48,643 nt of DNA from contig JAIYDP010000411.1 in the NCBI GenBank assembly GCA_027487435.1, positions 1 to 48,643 of the forward strand, in the 5' to 3' direction. How positions within the stretch are numbered: position 1 is the first letter of the stretch; each line of letters begins with the position of its first letter. The notes beneath the pieces are model-generated. The model saw only the letters and a program-made list of their open reading frames with translations, did no database searches and was not told the origin of the DNA. Both the position numbers and the translations under genes were made by a program. Source of the stretch: Verrucomicrobiaceae bacterium. GTDB taxonomy: Bacteria > Verrucomicrobiota > Verrucomicrobiia > Verrucomicrobiales > Akkermansiaceae. Below are positions 22,326-31,257 of the stretch, piece after piece.

Positions 22326-25097
22326 TTAGGGGGTATCGCCGAGAAATCGTTTTACTGCATCGCGGTAGGCATCAGGGATCGATTCTGTCGTCGCAGCAGA
22401 GGTGGCGCCTTTGCGCTCTTCATTGGCATCGATTCTGCTCGCAGCAGCTTCTGTGGGTAAGGGAGGGGGCGGCCCTGATTGGCTATCGTTTTTGCCTTTG
22501 CCGCTGCCAAGTGCTTGGCTCTCGAATTGGAGTCGCTCGGGGCCGAGCATAGGAATATTCATCATCGAAAATCCTTGACCATCAGCCATGCCACCTTCGC
22601 CGCCTTGCCCACCTTGAGCGCCGGGGTTTTGTTGGTTTTGGTTGTTTTGCTGTTGATTCTTTTGTTGTTGAAGGAGCGCTTGTAGAAGCTGTTCCAAGGA
22701 TTTTTTGGTATTAAAATCGGGAATGTTAAACTCGGGTTTTTCGCCGCGACAGGCCTCAGGGAAAGGGCCTTCGAGTTGGAGCAGACGCTCCAGTTGCGTG
22801 AGAGCCAGTTGAGCTTGCAAGACGGCATCGGTAGCACGGCCAGCTTTGGCATGAAGTGTCGCATTTTCCATCGGTGCCTCCGGTGTTGCCGCTTTGAGTT
22901 CCGTGAGGAATTCTGTTGCGCTATCGATCATAGGCACAAGTGATTCGAGATCCTTGGGAGCAGCTTCGATGGCGGCTTCGAGGTCCTTGGTGAATTTCAG
23001 TAAGTTCTCTCGGTTCTTTTCTTGGGTTTCGGCAAGAAGAGGTAACGAACGGCGATTCAGGTCGATGCCCTGTTGTAGTTCTTTAAGAATGGTGGTGAGG
23101 CGATTGACGATCGACTGCTGATCTGAGTGAATTTTTTTGAACTGAACCGCAAGTGCAAGAAATACGCCGTGGGCGCGGATTTCTTCTACGTTTTGATTGA
23201 GTTTTTGCTCTTGTTCCTGGCGTTTGCGGAGTTTTCCGAGCATATCATCAATTTTTTCTTGGAGTTCTTCGGCAGGCGCTTTGGGGTCGATGTTTTTAAG
23301 TTGGTCGAGATTCTCTTGGAGGTCTTGCGATTGATTTTCGGCGAGATCGCTGAGTTCTTTTTCGATCTCGAAAGCGGGAAAATCTTCTTTGATTTTGTTT
23401 AGGGTATCGAGGGACTTTTCATGATCTGCGGCGGCTTGTGCTGCGGCTTTGGCAATCTCATCGGGTTGTTTTTTTTCTACGGCTTGACGTAGTTTTTCTA
23501 ACGACTCGCGGGCTTGTTCCATGGCCTGGGCCGCAGCTTCAAATTTTTGCTGGAATTGTTTGATGGTGGTGCGGGCGCGGATGATTTCGGCATATTCTTC
23601 ATCGGAAATGATGCGGATGCGGCTGATTTGTGAACTGCCCTGACCAAGCATGCTCGGGTTATGATCATTTGCTTCGAGGAGCAGTTCGATCGTTTGTCCG
23701 GGAAGTAAGCCGAGTTCCTTGAGGTCGAGCGTTTCGCGGAAATCGAAGGATTTTTCTTGGAGCGACGGAGCTACAGCCAGAGCGCGATCACGCAAGCCCG
23801 AGAGGGTGCGGATGAATTGAAATTTCGACAATGCGAAGTCATCAGACGCGTTGCCTTCAATAGGAATGCTGGTGGTCGGTGTCGCCAGAAGCATGGCGGG
23901 AGGAGTGAGAAGATTCACCAAAGGAGCTTGATCCGGAAGAGCACGGAAGGAAATTTTCAGTGGGTTATTAGTTACGGTGCCGCGTAAGTCGCTGACGAGC
24001 GCATGGATTTCGCCCGAGTGGGTGACTGTCCAAGAAAATCGAGCGGTTTGGTCATGGATCTCAGCTTTCACTTGGAGCGGGAGGTTTTGCAAGCCAGAAG
24101 CGGCGGTGAGTTCAAGAGAGCCATTGCCGAGTGGTCGGTTGCTCGTGAGTTCCAAGCTCACTTGAGAGCCGACGATGGCATCGATTTGATTGCTTTCTAG
24201 GGGAAACGAAGAAGAGCTTATGCTGGTGTAAACTGGTGGTGTGATTGTGACCGTGCCACCGAGGATATTGGGGACTAAGAGTATATCAACCTGATGCCAT
24301 GAGGACCGTGCTTTGCCGCAAGAAAATGCGACGAAAATATTTTCCGTTAGGTTGTTGATTTGGCGTGAAAAGGAGGTGTCCGATTCGCGGTAAGCGGGTA
24401 AGCGAAGAATTTTTCCGGAATGGGACTCGCGGATGAGGCATTCGACAGGATGCTTAAGAGAGGCACCGCTGATTTCACATCGAACGGATATTTCGCCGCC
24501 GTAAGTAGCACTGAGTTGTTGCGGGGTGATGGCAAAACGCAGTTTGCTGTATGGTGCGATATCGGCATTAGGGTTTAGCAGACGTTGGCTAATGGTCGCG
24601 TATGCGTCAGGCAGAGTGTAACGCAGGGTAAAAATCGTGCCGACGAGTAGGAGAAGAGCCGTGCCAGCAAGCGCGATGCGTCGCCAGTTGATGATTTTGT
24701 GCAGCGGTAGCGTTTTTAGGATCGTGCTAGATTGCTCCAACGTGCGCGCCGTCAGAAGTTTTTTGAGCGGGCTATCAGAGTCGGTAGGAAGTGACAACAT
24801 AGCAGAGCAAGTGCGCCGTGGATCACTGAGTAAGGTGTCGGCTTGATTGGCGATTTGAGCAAGAGAAATGCGTCGGGCTGAAAGGATTAAAGAAACAATG
24901 ATGATGAGCACAATGGCTCCGATCGTCATGAGCAAGGCTTTGCGTAGTGGGGATTCGAAGCCGAGTAGGCCGTCGCCGATTCCAAGAAAGAGCAGGAGAG
25001 CGAGACCGAAGCAGGCAGCGCTGAGAAAAGCTGCGGCGAAGCGGCTAACAAGCGCGGTGCGACGTAGGCGATGCAGTTGTTTTTCGAAGAGGTTCAT
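22326..25097 (-). CDS. DUF4175-like large membrane protein with coiled coil
   Basis: A 923-residue protein with two or three membrane helices near the N-terminus (about 17-40, 50-68, 140-160), then a long periplasmic beta-rich region (about 170-500). A charged coiled coil follows (about 510-780, with KLRQAVEKKQPDEIAKAAAQ-type heptads), and then a low-complexity Gln/Asn/Gly region (QQQKNQQQNNQNQQN, about 805-830) before the C-terminus. The layout matches the DUF4175 family found beside BatA and VWA genes in Bacteroidetes and PVC bacteria; its function is unknown. The coiled coil and Q/N tract suggest assembly into a multi-protein envelope complex. Confidence 0.8.
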   Translation of the reverse strand: MNLFEKQLHRLRRTALVSRFAAAFLSAACFGLALLLFLGIGDGLLGFESPLRKALLMTIGAIVLIIIVSLILSARRISLAQIANQADTLLSDPRRTCSAMLSLPTDSDSPLKKLLTARTLEQSSTILKTLPLHKIINWRRIALAGTALLLLVGTIFTLRYTLPDAYATISQRLLNPNADIAPYSKLRFAITPQQLSATYGGEISVRCEISGASLKHPVECLIRESHSGKILRLPAYRESDTSFSRQINNLTENIFVAFSCGKARSSWHQVDILLVPNILGGTVTITPPVYTSISSSSFPLESNQIDAIVGSQVSLELTSNRPLGNGSLELTAASGLQNLPLQVKAEIHDQTARFSWTVTHSGEIHALVSDLRGTVTNNPLKISFRALPDQAPLVNLLTPPAMLLATPTTSIPIEGNASDDFALSKFQFIRTLSGLRDRALAVAPSLQEKSFDFRETLDLKELGLLPGQTIELLLEANDHNPSMLGQGSSQISRIRIISDEEYAEIIRARTTIKQFQQKFEAAAQAMEQARESLEKLRQAVEKKQPDEIAKAAAQAAADHEKSLDTLNKIKEDFPAFEIEKELSDLAENQSQDLQENLDQLKNIDPKAPAEELQEKIDDMLGKLRKRQEQEQKLNQNVEEIRAHGVFLALAVQFKKIHSDQQSIVNRLTTILKELQQGIDLNRRSLPLLAETQEKNRENLLKFTKDLEAAIEAAPKDLESLVPMIDSATEFLTELKAATPEAPMENATLHAKAGRATDAVLQAQLALTQLERLLQLEGPFPEACRGEKPEFNIPDFNTKKSLEQLLQALLQQQKNQQQNNQNQQNPGAQGGQGGEGGMADGQGFSMMNIPMLGPERLQFESQALGSGKGKNDSQSGPPPPLPTEAAASRIDANEERKGATSAATTESIPDAYRDAVKRFLGDTP

Positions 25098-25112
25098 GAG
25101 GAAGAAAAATCG

Positions 25113-27338
25113 TTAGGCGAGACCTTGGCGACGGCGAAGCAGCCACTCGACGCTTAGCAAAAAGGCGATGATCAGTGCGATAGCGACGTGATTCCATGTG
25201 GAAAGCCACACGGCACCGGATTCTTGGCTGGTGGGTGATTGAGAGGTAAGATTTTGAGCTAGGAAGTCGGAAAGATGTTCCGGCTGGATGACTTTCCCAC
25301 CTGTTGCGAGGGCGAGGTTTTCTAAGAAAATCGGATCTGGCGTAAGATCATCGGACTCCTTTGGCGGGGCTGGCACATGATAGAGAACGGAAGGCGCGGG
25401 ACTGGTGGTTTGTTCATCACGCAAGGTGAGTTTCCATAATCCACTGGCCTCTGGAGTGAACGAAGCTCGCCAAAGTGGTCGGCCTGAAGGATCTGCGAGC
25501 GCGGCAGGCTTGAGGGTTTGACTGCTGCCATCGGGATGAGTGATTTCCAGCTTCGGTGCGGGATTTTTTTCAGAGCCACGATAGGAAATGCTCACACTAA
25601 CTGTTTCGGCCAAAGATCCTTGCGTGGCAGGTACGCGCAGTGAGTAGTCATGCCCAGGCAGAAATTCGGAGTAAGAGGCCATCCACTGGATCAATTGCGT
25701 CCAAAATTCTTCATACGAATTGCCAAGTTCGCGTGCCTCGGGGAAGAAATCCCATTTCCATAAGCCATCCGCGTTGACCACCGCAGTGACGCCTTGGCCG
25801 TAGCGGCGCAAGACAAGTAAGGGGAACTTGGCCGATGCGGCATTTGAGACCAGAGGTGAGCCTTCGGCAAGGACACGAGAAAAAGGTTTGAGCATGCCGA
25901 CTTGGTGACCGTCCTTCAATGGGGGTAATTTTGCCCAGAGTGGTGATTCAGGGGCTGGAAGTGCGTTGCCAAACAACCCTGCGGCTTGGCCATCTCTGGT
26001 AGGCGTGAAACGAAATTCGCTATTGATGCCCGTCGCCCATGTGACGGGATCAAGCGGTTCCATGGCGGGAATTTCACGGCTCGTAGCTTTTCCTCGTGCA
26101 AAGAGAATGGCTCCGCCATGATCGCGAACGTATTGGCGCAAGGCGTTTGCGCGTTCATCATCGAGAAAAGAATCGATGTTCTTTCCGAAGACAATCAAGT
26201 CGTATTTGGCAAACTCTTCGACCGTGGTGGGGAAAATCAAATCCGACTTTTCTTCGTCGGTTTCTTGCAGGTCGTTGCTATCGACGCGGAAATAGCGTTC
26301 GTCCGAGAGGCGATGGAGAGATTTGACATCCATGTGTTTTTGTTGGCGCAACAACTGGGCGAGAAATTTGCTATCCCAATACGGCGAGCCTTCAGCGATG
26401 AAAACGCGAGTTTTGGCATTGATCACGCGAATCTGTAGGGCGCTGTGGTTGTTGATGGATCGAGTTTCTTGCGGAACAACGGCGGTGTGCAACATCCAAC
26501 GTGATGAGGCCGTGGGGGCGGTCGCATTGATGGTTCCCGATACGGTTTTGTCAGCAGATACGTCGAGGGTTGTGCGAGAAATTTCCTTACCACTTTCATC
26601 ACTCAAGATGACCTCACAACGTTGTGGTGCCATCGCTTGGGAACGCAGGTGAAAGCCGATGCTCAACGGTTGCGCGGGGAAAGCGGTTTGGGAAGTTGAT
26701 GCGCACAGAAGTTCGATGTCTGGTTGTGGAGAAGTCCCGCCAATGGCAATGCCGTGAATCGGCGTCCGACTCGCAAGAGCTCGAATGGCGACCCGATCGA
26801 GAGTTGCGGGATCGTGAGCTTCGGTAGATCGTCCATCCGACAAGACAATGACACCCGCAAGTGGTTGGCTGGAGCTTTGTGCTTCTTGAAATGCTTGCTG
26901 GAGGGAAGTCAGCATGCGGCTCGATTCGACACCTGGTGCTGGAAGAGATTCCCATGGAGTCGCAGCGAGCAATGCATCGGCAAAGCCACGCACGGAGAAA
27001 GGAAGGTCATTTTTCTCTGCATGCTTGACGATTTCTTGGGTCAGCTCCCCTGCAAATTGTGCCCGGTTTTTTTCTTGAGAAATGGGTTGCTGCATCGAGA
27101 GTGAACGATCACTGAGAATCAGCCACGATGGATTTTTATCGCTCTGCGGATTGATCCATTTTCCTGGATTAAACAAAGGAATGGTAACTGCTGCGACTGC
27201 GAGGATACGCAAAATGAGCAACGTCGCACGACGAGAGGTCGTTAGCGATACCGATGAACGCCACGAGGCCCACGCCACAAAGCAGAGCAGCAGTGCGGCT
27301 GAAGGGATAAGCAGGTAGTTGGGGAAAACGGGGTTCAC
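25113..27338 (-). CDS. VWA-type membrane protein of the Bat operon
   Basis: A 741-residue protein with two N-terminal membrane helices (about 8-25 and 38-56), then a von Willebrand A-like domain opening with LILSDRSLSM (D77, S79, S81, an imperfect MIDAS). A glutamine-amidotransferase-like segment lies around 340-560 (FIAEGSPYWDSKFLAQLLRQ). A final membrane helix lies near 715-735 (VAIALIIAFLLSVEWLL), followed by arginines. The GTG start at 27338 overlaps the stop of the upstream gene as GTGA. The open frame continues to 27416, but those residues shadow the upstream gene. The partner of this type in other genomes helps a metal-dependent envelope complex with MoxR; the exact role is unknown. 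Confidence 0.85.
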   Translation of the reverse strand: MNPVFPNYLLIPSAALLLCFVAWASWRSSVSLTTSRRATLLILRILAVAAVTIPLFNPGKWINPQSDKNPSWLILSDRSLSMQQPISQEKNRAQFAGELTQEIVKHAEKNDLPFSVRGFADALLAATPWESLPAPGVESSRMLTSLQQAFQEAQSSSQPLAGVIVLSDGRSTEAHDPATLDRVAIRALASRTPIHGIAIGGTSPQPDIELLCASTSQTAFPAQPLSIGFHLRSQAMAPQRCEVILSDESGKEISRTTLDVSADKTVSGTINATAPTASSRWMLHTAVVPQETRSINNHSALQIRVINAKTRVFIAEGSPYWDSKFLAQLLRQQKHMDVKSLHRLSDERYFRVDSNDLQETDEEKSDLIFPTTVEEFAKYDLIVFGKNIDSFLDDERANALRQYVRDHGGAILFARGKATSREIPAMEPLDPVTWATGINSEFRFTPTRDGQAAGLFGNALPAPESPLWAKLPPLKDGHQVGMLKPFSRVLAEGSPLVSNAASAKFPLLVLRRYGQGVTAVVNADGLWKWDFFPEARELGNSYEEFWTQLIQWMASYSEFLPGHDYSLRVPATQGSLAETVSVSISYRGSEKNPAPKLEITHPDGSSQTLKPAALADPSGRPLWRASFTPEASGLWKLTLRDEQTTSPAPSVLYHVPAPPKESDDLTPDPIFLENLALATGGKVIQPEHLSDFLAQNLTSQSPTSQESGAVWLSTWNHVAIALIIAFLLSVEWLLRRRQGLA

Positions 27339-29347
27339 GCGGTGGTAAGTTTGGTGGAACGAATGTGCAACAGGCTTTCCATGGCAAGAAACAAAAGCGC
27401 TGCGAGAGCAAGCCATGGCCAGAGGGTGATGCCACGTGAGAGTGCGGCTTGGCGAGCGAGAGAATTCGAGGATTGTTGGATCGATGCGAAGGCCGGATCT
27501 TGAGTTATGCTGCGGAGATCCGATTCTGATTCGGGGAATTCAACTGCTGTGAGGTGAATTTCTTGTTGGCTCGATAGCCAACGATAGATACCAGGTTGCG
27601 AACGCTCCTTGGATGTCCAAAGTGTGCCTTCTTGGGTGGTGGTTTCGATGATGTCTTTTGGCTGCTGTGTGGGGTCGAGCAAAGTGACTGAGCCACTTAG
27701 CGAAGGATCTTGCGATGACCAGCGCAGTTGTGTTCCTGAAATGTTAGGCTGTTCTTGCACGTTCGATTGTGGCAAGTGGCGTAGGAGAAATTCGCCCCAT
27801 GCGGGCAGAAATGAATTTTGCGAGCACCAGTCAGATTTTGCTGGGTCTAGCGAAAGATTCCATAAAATCAACGTGCTCTTTCCCTGTTGGAAAGCGACCG
27901 CCGCAGGTACGCCATCGGTGTAACGAGCTATGGGCCGTGCGTTTTGCGATTCGCTCCATGAGGTCGGCAATTTCAAGCGTTCCCGAAAGGTTCCCGCATA
28001 GGGATTGCCAAAGTCGCCACTCTTGAACAATTGATTGGAAACGTAGTTTTCGTTAGGGATTACCTTCCAGCCATTTTGAGAAAGATCAAGCGTGGCAGCA
28101 CCGATGGCTTCCTCTTGCGAAAGACCGCATAATTTCGCCAAAGCTTGTAGCGAACATAGCGCGGAAGGCCGAACGATGACCGTAGATCCCTTTGCCATTT
28201 CGGCTGTGATCAGCGCGAGGCTTTCGTCATTCCATGAGGAGAAAAACACGAAGTCAGCTTGGCGATTCGATGTGGTTGGATCGATTTCCAGCCAGCCTAG
28301 AGCACGAGCGGCTTTGCTCATGAGTTGCATTTCTCTTTGATCTTGAGGGGCATCGCTGCGAAGGAGAAGAGACTCTTTAACTTCCAGAACGGCATGACGA
28401 GCATTATCTGCGGGAAATAGATCCGTCGCTAGAGAGGCGCTGATGGCTAGAATTCCCGCACGTGCAGGGCGTATGGTGAACGCTGTTTCGGTTTCTCCCC
28501 AGGATGGGATTTCGATGGCTTGGCTTTGACGAGCGCCTGCAGCATCGACTGTTAGTTGAGATCTGACAGCTTCTGCGGAGAAATTTTTCGTGCGCACGAG
28601 AACGATGATTTCTTGGCCTATGACGGGCTTCTTGGGAGTCGGGAGAAGTTGCGTTACCGCGATATTGGCAGGAGCTGAAGTCGCAACACGGTGTAAGGTT
28701 GCTTTCACATCGGGTGGCAGAGCCGCTTGAAAATTCGTCCATGAAGCTGCGGGGAAATCGGAGAAAATCACCACTTCGCGATGTCCTTTGGCAAACGAAA
28801 GTTGTTGCAAGGCCAACTCCATGGCGGCAGGCAAATTGTCGGCTTCAGGAAGGGGCTGAACGCGCTTAAGCTCGTTGGCGATGTGATCGAGATTTGGTCC
28901 AGGGGCAGGAAATAGAGCAGCGGGTTGAGAATCGATCCAAATGAGATTTGCTTGCGTAGGTTTCACTTCTCGTAAGTAGCTTTCGGCGAGGGATGAAGCA
29001 CTCTCAAGGCGGCTTCCCGCGCCTTCGCGAGCAGCCATAGATGCGGAGCGATCCATAAGCAAAATCATGGTGTGTTCTTCGCCGGGAAGAGCTGCATTTT
29101 TTCCGACCAAAAATGGCAGGGAAAAAGCAGCAGCAAGGCACAGCAAAGCGAAGCTACGCAAGATCAGCAACCAGCGATCGCGCGGCTTCTTGATGCGAGC
29201 GGTCTGACGCATGACCATTTTTAGGAAGCGTATGTGAGAAAAAATCCGTTCTTGTGGGCGAGCGCGTGAGAGCAGATGCACCACGAATGGCAGCAGAGCC
29301 AGAGCAAGCAGACCTAACAAAATGGGAGATTGGAAAAGCAACTTCAT
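27335..29347 (-). CDS. BatA-domain / VWA membrane protein
   Basis: A 670-residue protein with the N-terminal BatA membrane signature (FQSPILLGLLALALLPFVVH, residues 5-24) and a second helix at about 58-80. A von Willebrand A domain starts at MILLMDRSASM (D99, S101, S103 form the MIDAS). A long periplasmic stretch follows, and a last membrane helix lies near 640-660. BatA and its relatives were first linked to aerotolerance in Bacteroides and are predicted to act with a MoxR ATPase. The ATG overlaps the stop of the DUF58 gene by 4 bp (ATGA), and its own stop overlaps the next gene (GTGA), which gives two successive translational couplings. Confidence 0.9.
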   Translation of the reverse strand: MKLLFQSPILLGLLALALLPFVVHLLSRARPQERIFSHIRFLKMVMRQTARIKKPRDRWLLILRSFALLCLAAAFSLPFLVGKNAALPGEEHTMILLMDRSASMAAREGAGSRLESASSLAESYLREVKPTQANLIWIDSQPAALFPAPGPNLDHIANELKRVQPLPEADNLPAAMELALQQLSFAKGHREVVIFSDFPAASWTNFQAALPPDVKATLHRVATSAPANIAVTQLLPTPKKPVIGQEIIVLVRTKNFSAEAVRSQLTVDAAGARQSQAIEIPSWGETETAFTIRPARAGILAISASLATDLFPADNARHAVLEVKESLLLRSDAPQDQREMQLMSKAARALGWLEIDPTTSNRQADFVFFSSWNDESLALITAEMAKGSTVIVRPSALCSLQALAKLCGLSQEEAIGAATLDLSQNGWKVIPNENYVSNQLFKSGDFGNPYAGTFRERLKLPTSWSESQNARPIARYTDGVPAAVAFQQGKSTLILWNLSLDPAKSDWCSQNSFLPAWGEFLLRHLPQSNVQEQPNISGTQLRWSSQDPSLSGSVTLLDPTQQPKDIIETTTQEGTLWTSKERSQPGIYRWLSSQQEIHLTAVEFPESESDLRSITQDPAFASIQQSSNSLARQAALSRGITLWPWLALAALLFLAMESLLHIRSTKLTTA

Positions 29348-30225
29348 CGGGCGCGTAGGTGGTCAAATAACGAAAAATACGGCTCATCTGTGGTAATCAT
29401 CGCATAATCTGCGTTTCGGGACATGGCCAAGGAGCGAAGCGCACGAGTGTGGGCGAGCATTTGCTCGTGCCATGCTTCTTTCACAGATGGTGCGTGAACA
29501 GTAAGAGGCTCTTGGGTTTCCATGTCCACAAAGCGAGCAAGTCCTGAGTCTTGCAATTGCCATTCGCCAGGGTCGAGAATGTGAAACAATTGCACGCGAA
29601 AGCCGCGATGCAGATAGGGACTGAGCGCACGGAACAATTCGGCAGGATCACAGAAAAAATCAGAGATCAGGACGAGCATGCCTTTGCGTTTAAGCAATGG
29701 ATGGGCGCGGCTTAGCATGTCTGTGATGGATGTGCCTGAGCCAGCTTTGTTTTGCTCCAGAGTGTTTAAAATATCGTGCAGATGCCGCCGAGTCGTGCCG
29801 GGCGGCAAAAACTTGCGGATGCCTTGATCGAAGAGTGTGAGTGAGACGCGATCATTTTTCGATATCACCCACCATGCGAGTGCTGCGGCAAAGAAGGAAG
29901 CGTAGTCGAGTTTGTTTTGCCCGGTCGAATGACTGCTGAAGCCCATGGAGGCAGAACAATCTAACATCAAATGGCATTCCAAGTTGGTTTCTTGCTCGAA
30001 GGTGCGGAGAAATAACTTGTCCGTACGAGCGAAAACTCGCCAATCCACTTTGGCCATTTCGTCACCATCGGCATACTGGCGAAACTCGTGAAATTCACTG
30101 GATGAGCCTCGTTGTTGCGAGCGATGTCGGCCAGATAAATGCCCTTCGACCATAGCTTTTACGCCGAACTCGTAATTTTTGAGTCGGCGTATGTCTTGGG
30201 GATCGAGATAGCGAAAAGAAGCCAT
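29344..30225 (-). CDS. DUF58 domain protein
   Basis: A 293-residue cytoplasmic DUF58 protein, the usual companion of MoxR ATPases. The conserved block RGSSSEFHEFRQYADGDEM and then VDWRVFARTDKLFLRTFEQE lies at residues about 39-80. It is followed by a VWA-like MIDAS motif in LMLDCSASMGF (D89, S91, S93). The start at 30225 (MASFRYLDP) fits the family's usual N-terminus and leaves 22 bp after moxR. An ATG at 30282 would overlap the moxR end by 35 bp and add 19 poorly conserved residues. Neither start has a good Shine-Dalgarno sequence. Confidence 0.92.
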   Translation of the reverse strand: MASFRYLDPQDIRRLKNYEFGVKAMVEGHLSGRHRSQQRGSSSEFHEFRQYADGDEMAKVDWRVFARTDKLFLRTFEQETNLECHLMLDCSASMGFSSHSTGQNKLDYASFFAAALAWWVISKNDRVSLTLFDQGIRKFLPPGTTRRHLHDILNTLEQNKAGSGTSITDMLSRAHPLLKRKGMLVLISDFFCDPAELFRALSPYLHRGFRVQLFHILDPGEWQLQDSGLARFVDMETQEPLTVHAPSVKEAWHEQMLAHTRALRSLAMSRNADYAMITTDEPYFSLFDHLRAR

Positions 30226-30247
30226 CGGAGAAAGGAGGGCGGAGATG

Positions 30248-31228
30248 TTAGATTGAGGCAATGAGCTTGGTGAGGACATCATCGGTGGTGATGCCTTCGC
30301 CCGTGGCGTTATAGTTGGCGATCACGCGATGGCGAAGCACCGGCAATGCTACAGCGCGAACTTCATCGATGGAAGTCGTGGATTGATTGCGCAGTAAGGC
30401 GAGTGCACGAGCTGCACGAGCGAGGCACTGCGATGCTCGTGGGCCGGCTCCGAAAGAAAGGTAGTTTTTGACATCGGCTGTGGCGAGTTCCGATGCAGGA
30501 CGTGTCGAATGAACCAAGTGCAAAATACTTTGGATTACGCTTTCTGGAAGTGGCACATCCAATGCGGCGTTTTGCAACTCGGTGACGCGCGCTGCATCTA
30601 ACAAAACGCCTGGTGGCTGTGTCGCATGTCCGGTCGTGCGGCGGACGATTTCCGCTTCTTCTGCCATGGTAGGATAGCCAATATTGAGTTGGAAGAAAAA
30701 GCGGTCAAGTTGTGCTTCAGGAAGTGGGTATGTGCCCTCGTGCTCGATGGGGTTTTGTGTGGCGAAGACGGTAAATGGTTCTTCCAATTTACGTGTTTTT
30801 CCGCTCACGGTCACTTGTTTTTCTTGCATCGCCTCAAGCAATGCCGCCTGGGTTTTCGGCGGAGTGCGGTTGATTTCATCTGCAAGAATGAGGTTTGCAA
30901 AAATCGGACCTGGGACGAAAGCAAAGCTGCGAGAGCCATCGGCACCAGTTTGGAGGATTTCGGAGCCGACAATGTCAGTAGGCATGAGATCAGGAGTGAA
31001 CTGGATGCGTTGAAATTTCAGGCCGAGAACTTGGCCGAGAGTCGAGACCAGCAAGGTTTTTGCCAAGCCAGGGACACCCACGAGGAGGCAGTGACCTTTG
31101 CAGAGAAGGGAAGTGAGGAGCAGTTCGACGATAGGTTCCTGACCGACAATCACACGGGCAGTTTCCTTGCGGATGCCTTCGATGGTGGCTTGGAGTCGAT
31201 CCCATTGGGTGTTGGCGTTTTCAGACAT
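30248..31228 (-). CDS. moxR: MoxR-type AAA+ ATPase
   Basis: A 326-residue MoxR AAA+ ATPase, thought to act as a chaperone that inserts metal ions or assembles complexes together with VWA proteins. Walker A is GVPGLAKT (51-58), Walker B is LILADEIN (113-120), and sensor 1 lies in FATQNPIEHEGTYPLPEAQLDRF. The C-terminal lid has FGAGPRASQCL. It is followed by DUF58, BatA, VWA, DUF4175 and DUF4159 genes, the standard Bat-type order in this lineage. The 968-aa secreted protein gene ends 29 bp before its start. Confidence 0.95.
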   Translation of the reverse strand: MSENANTQWDRLQATIEGIRKETARVIVGQEPIVELLLTSLLCKGHCLLVGVPGLAKTLLVSTLGQVLGLKFQRIQFTPDLMPTDIVGSEILQTGADGSRSFAFVPGPIFANLILADEINRTPPKTQAALLEAMQEKQVTVSGKTRKLEEPFTVFATQNPIEHEGTYPLPEAQLDRFFFQLNIGYPTMAEEAEIVRRTTGHATQPPGVLLDAARVTELQNAALDVPLPESVIQSILHLVHSTRPASELATADVKNYLSFGAGPRASQCLARAARALALLRNQSTTSIDEVRAVALPVLRHRVIANYNATGEGITTDDVLTKLIASI

Positions 31229-31257
31229 GTGTTTCGTTAGTTGAGAGGTGTGAGAAT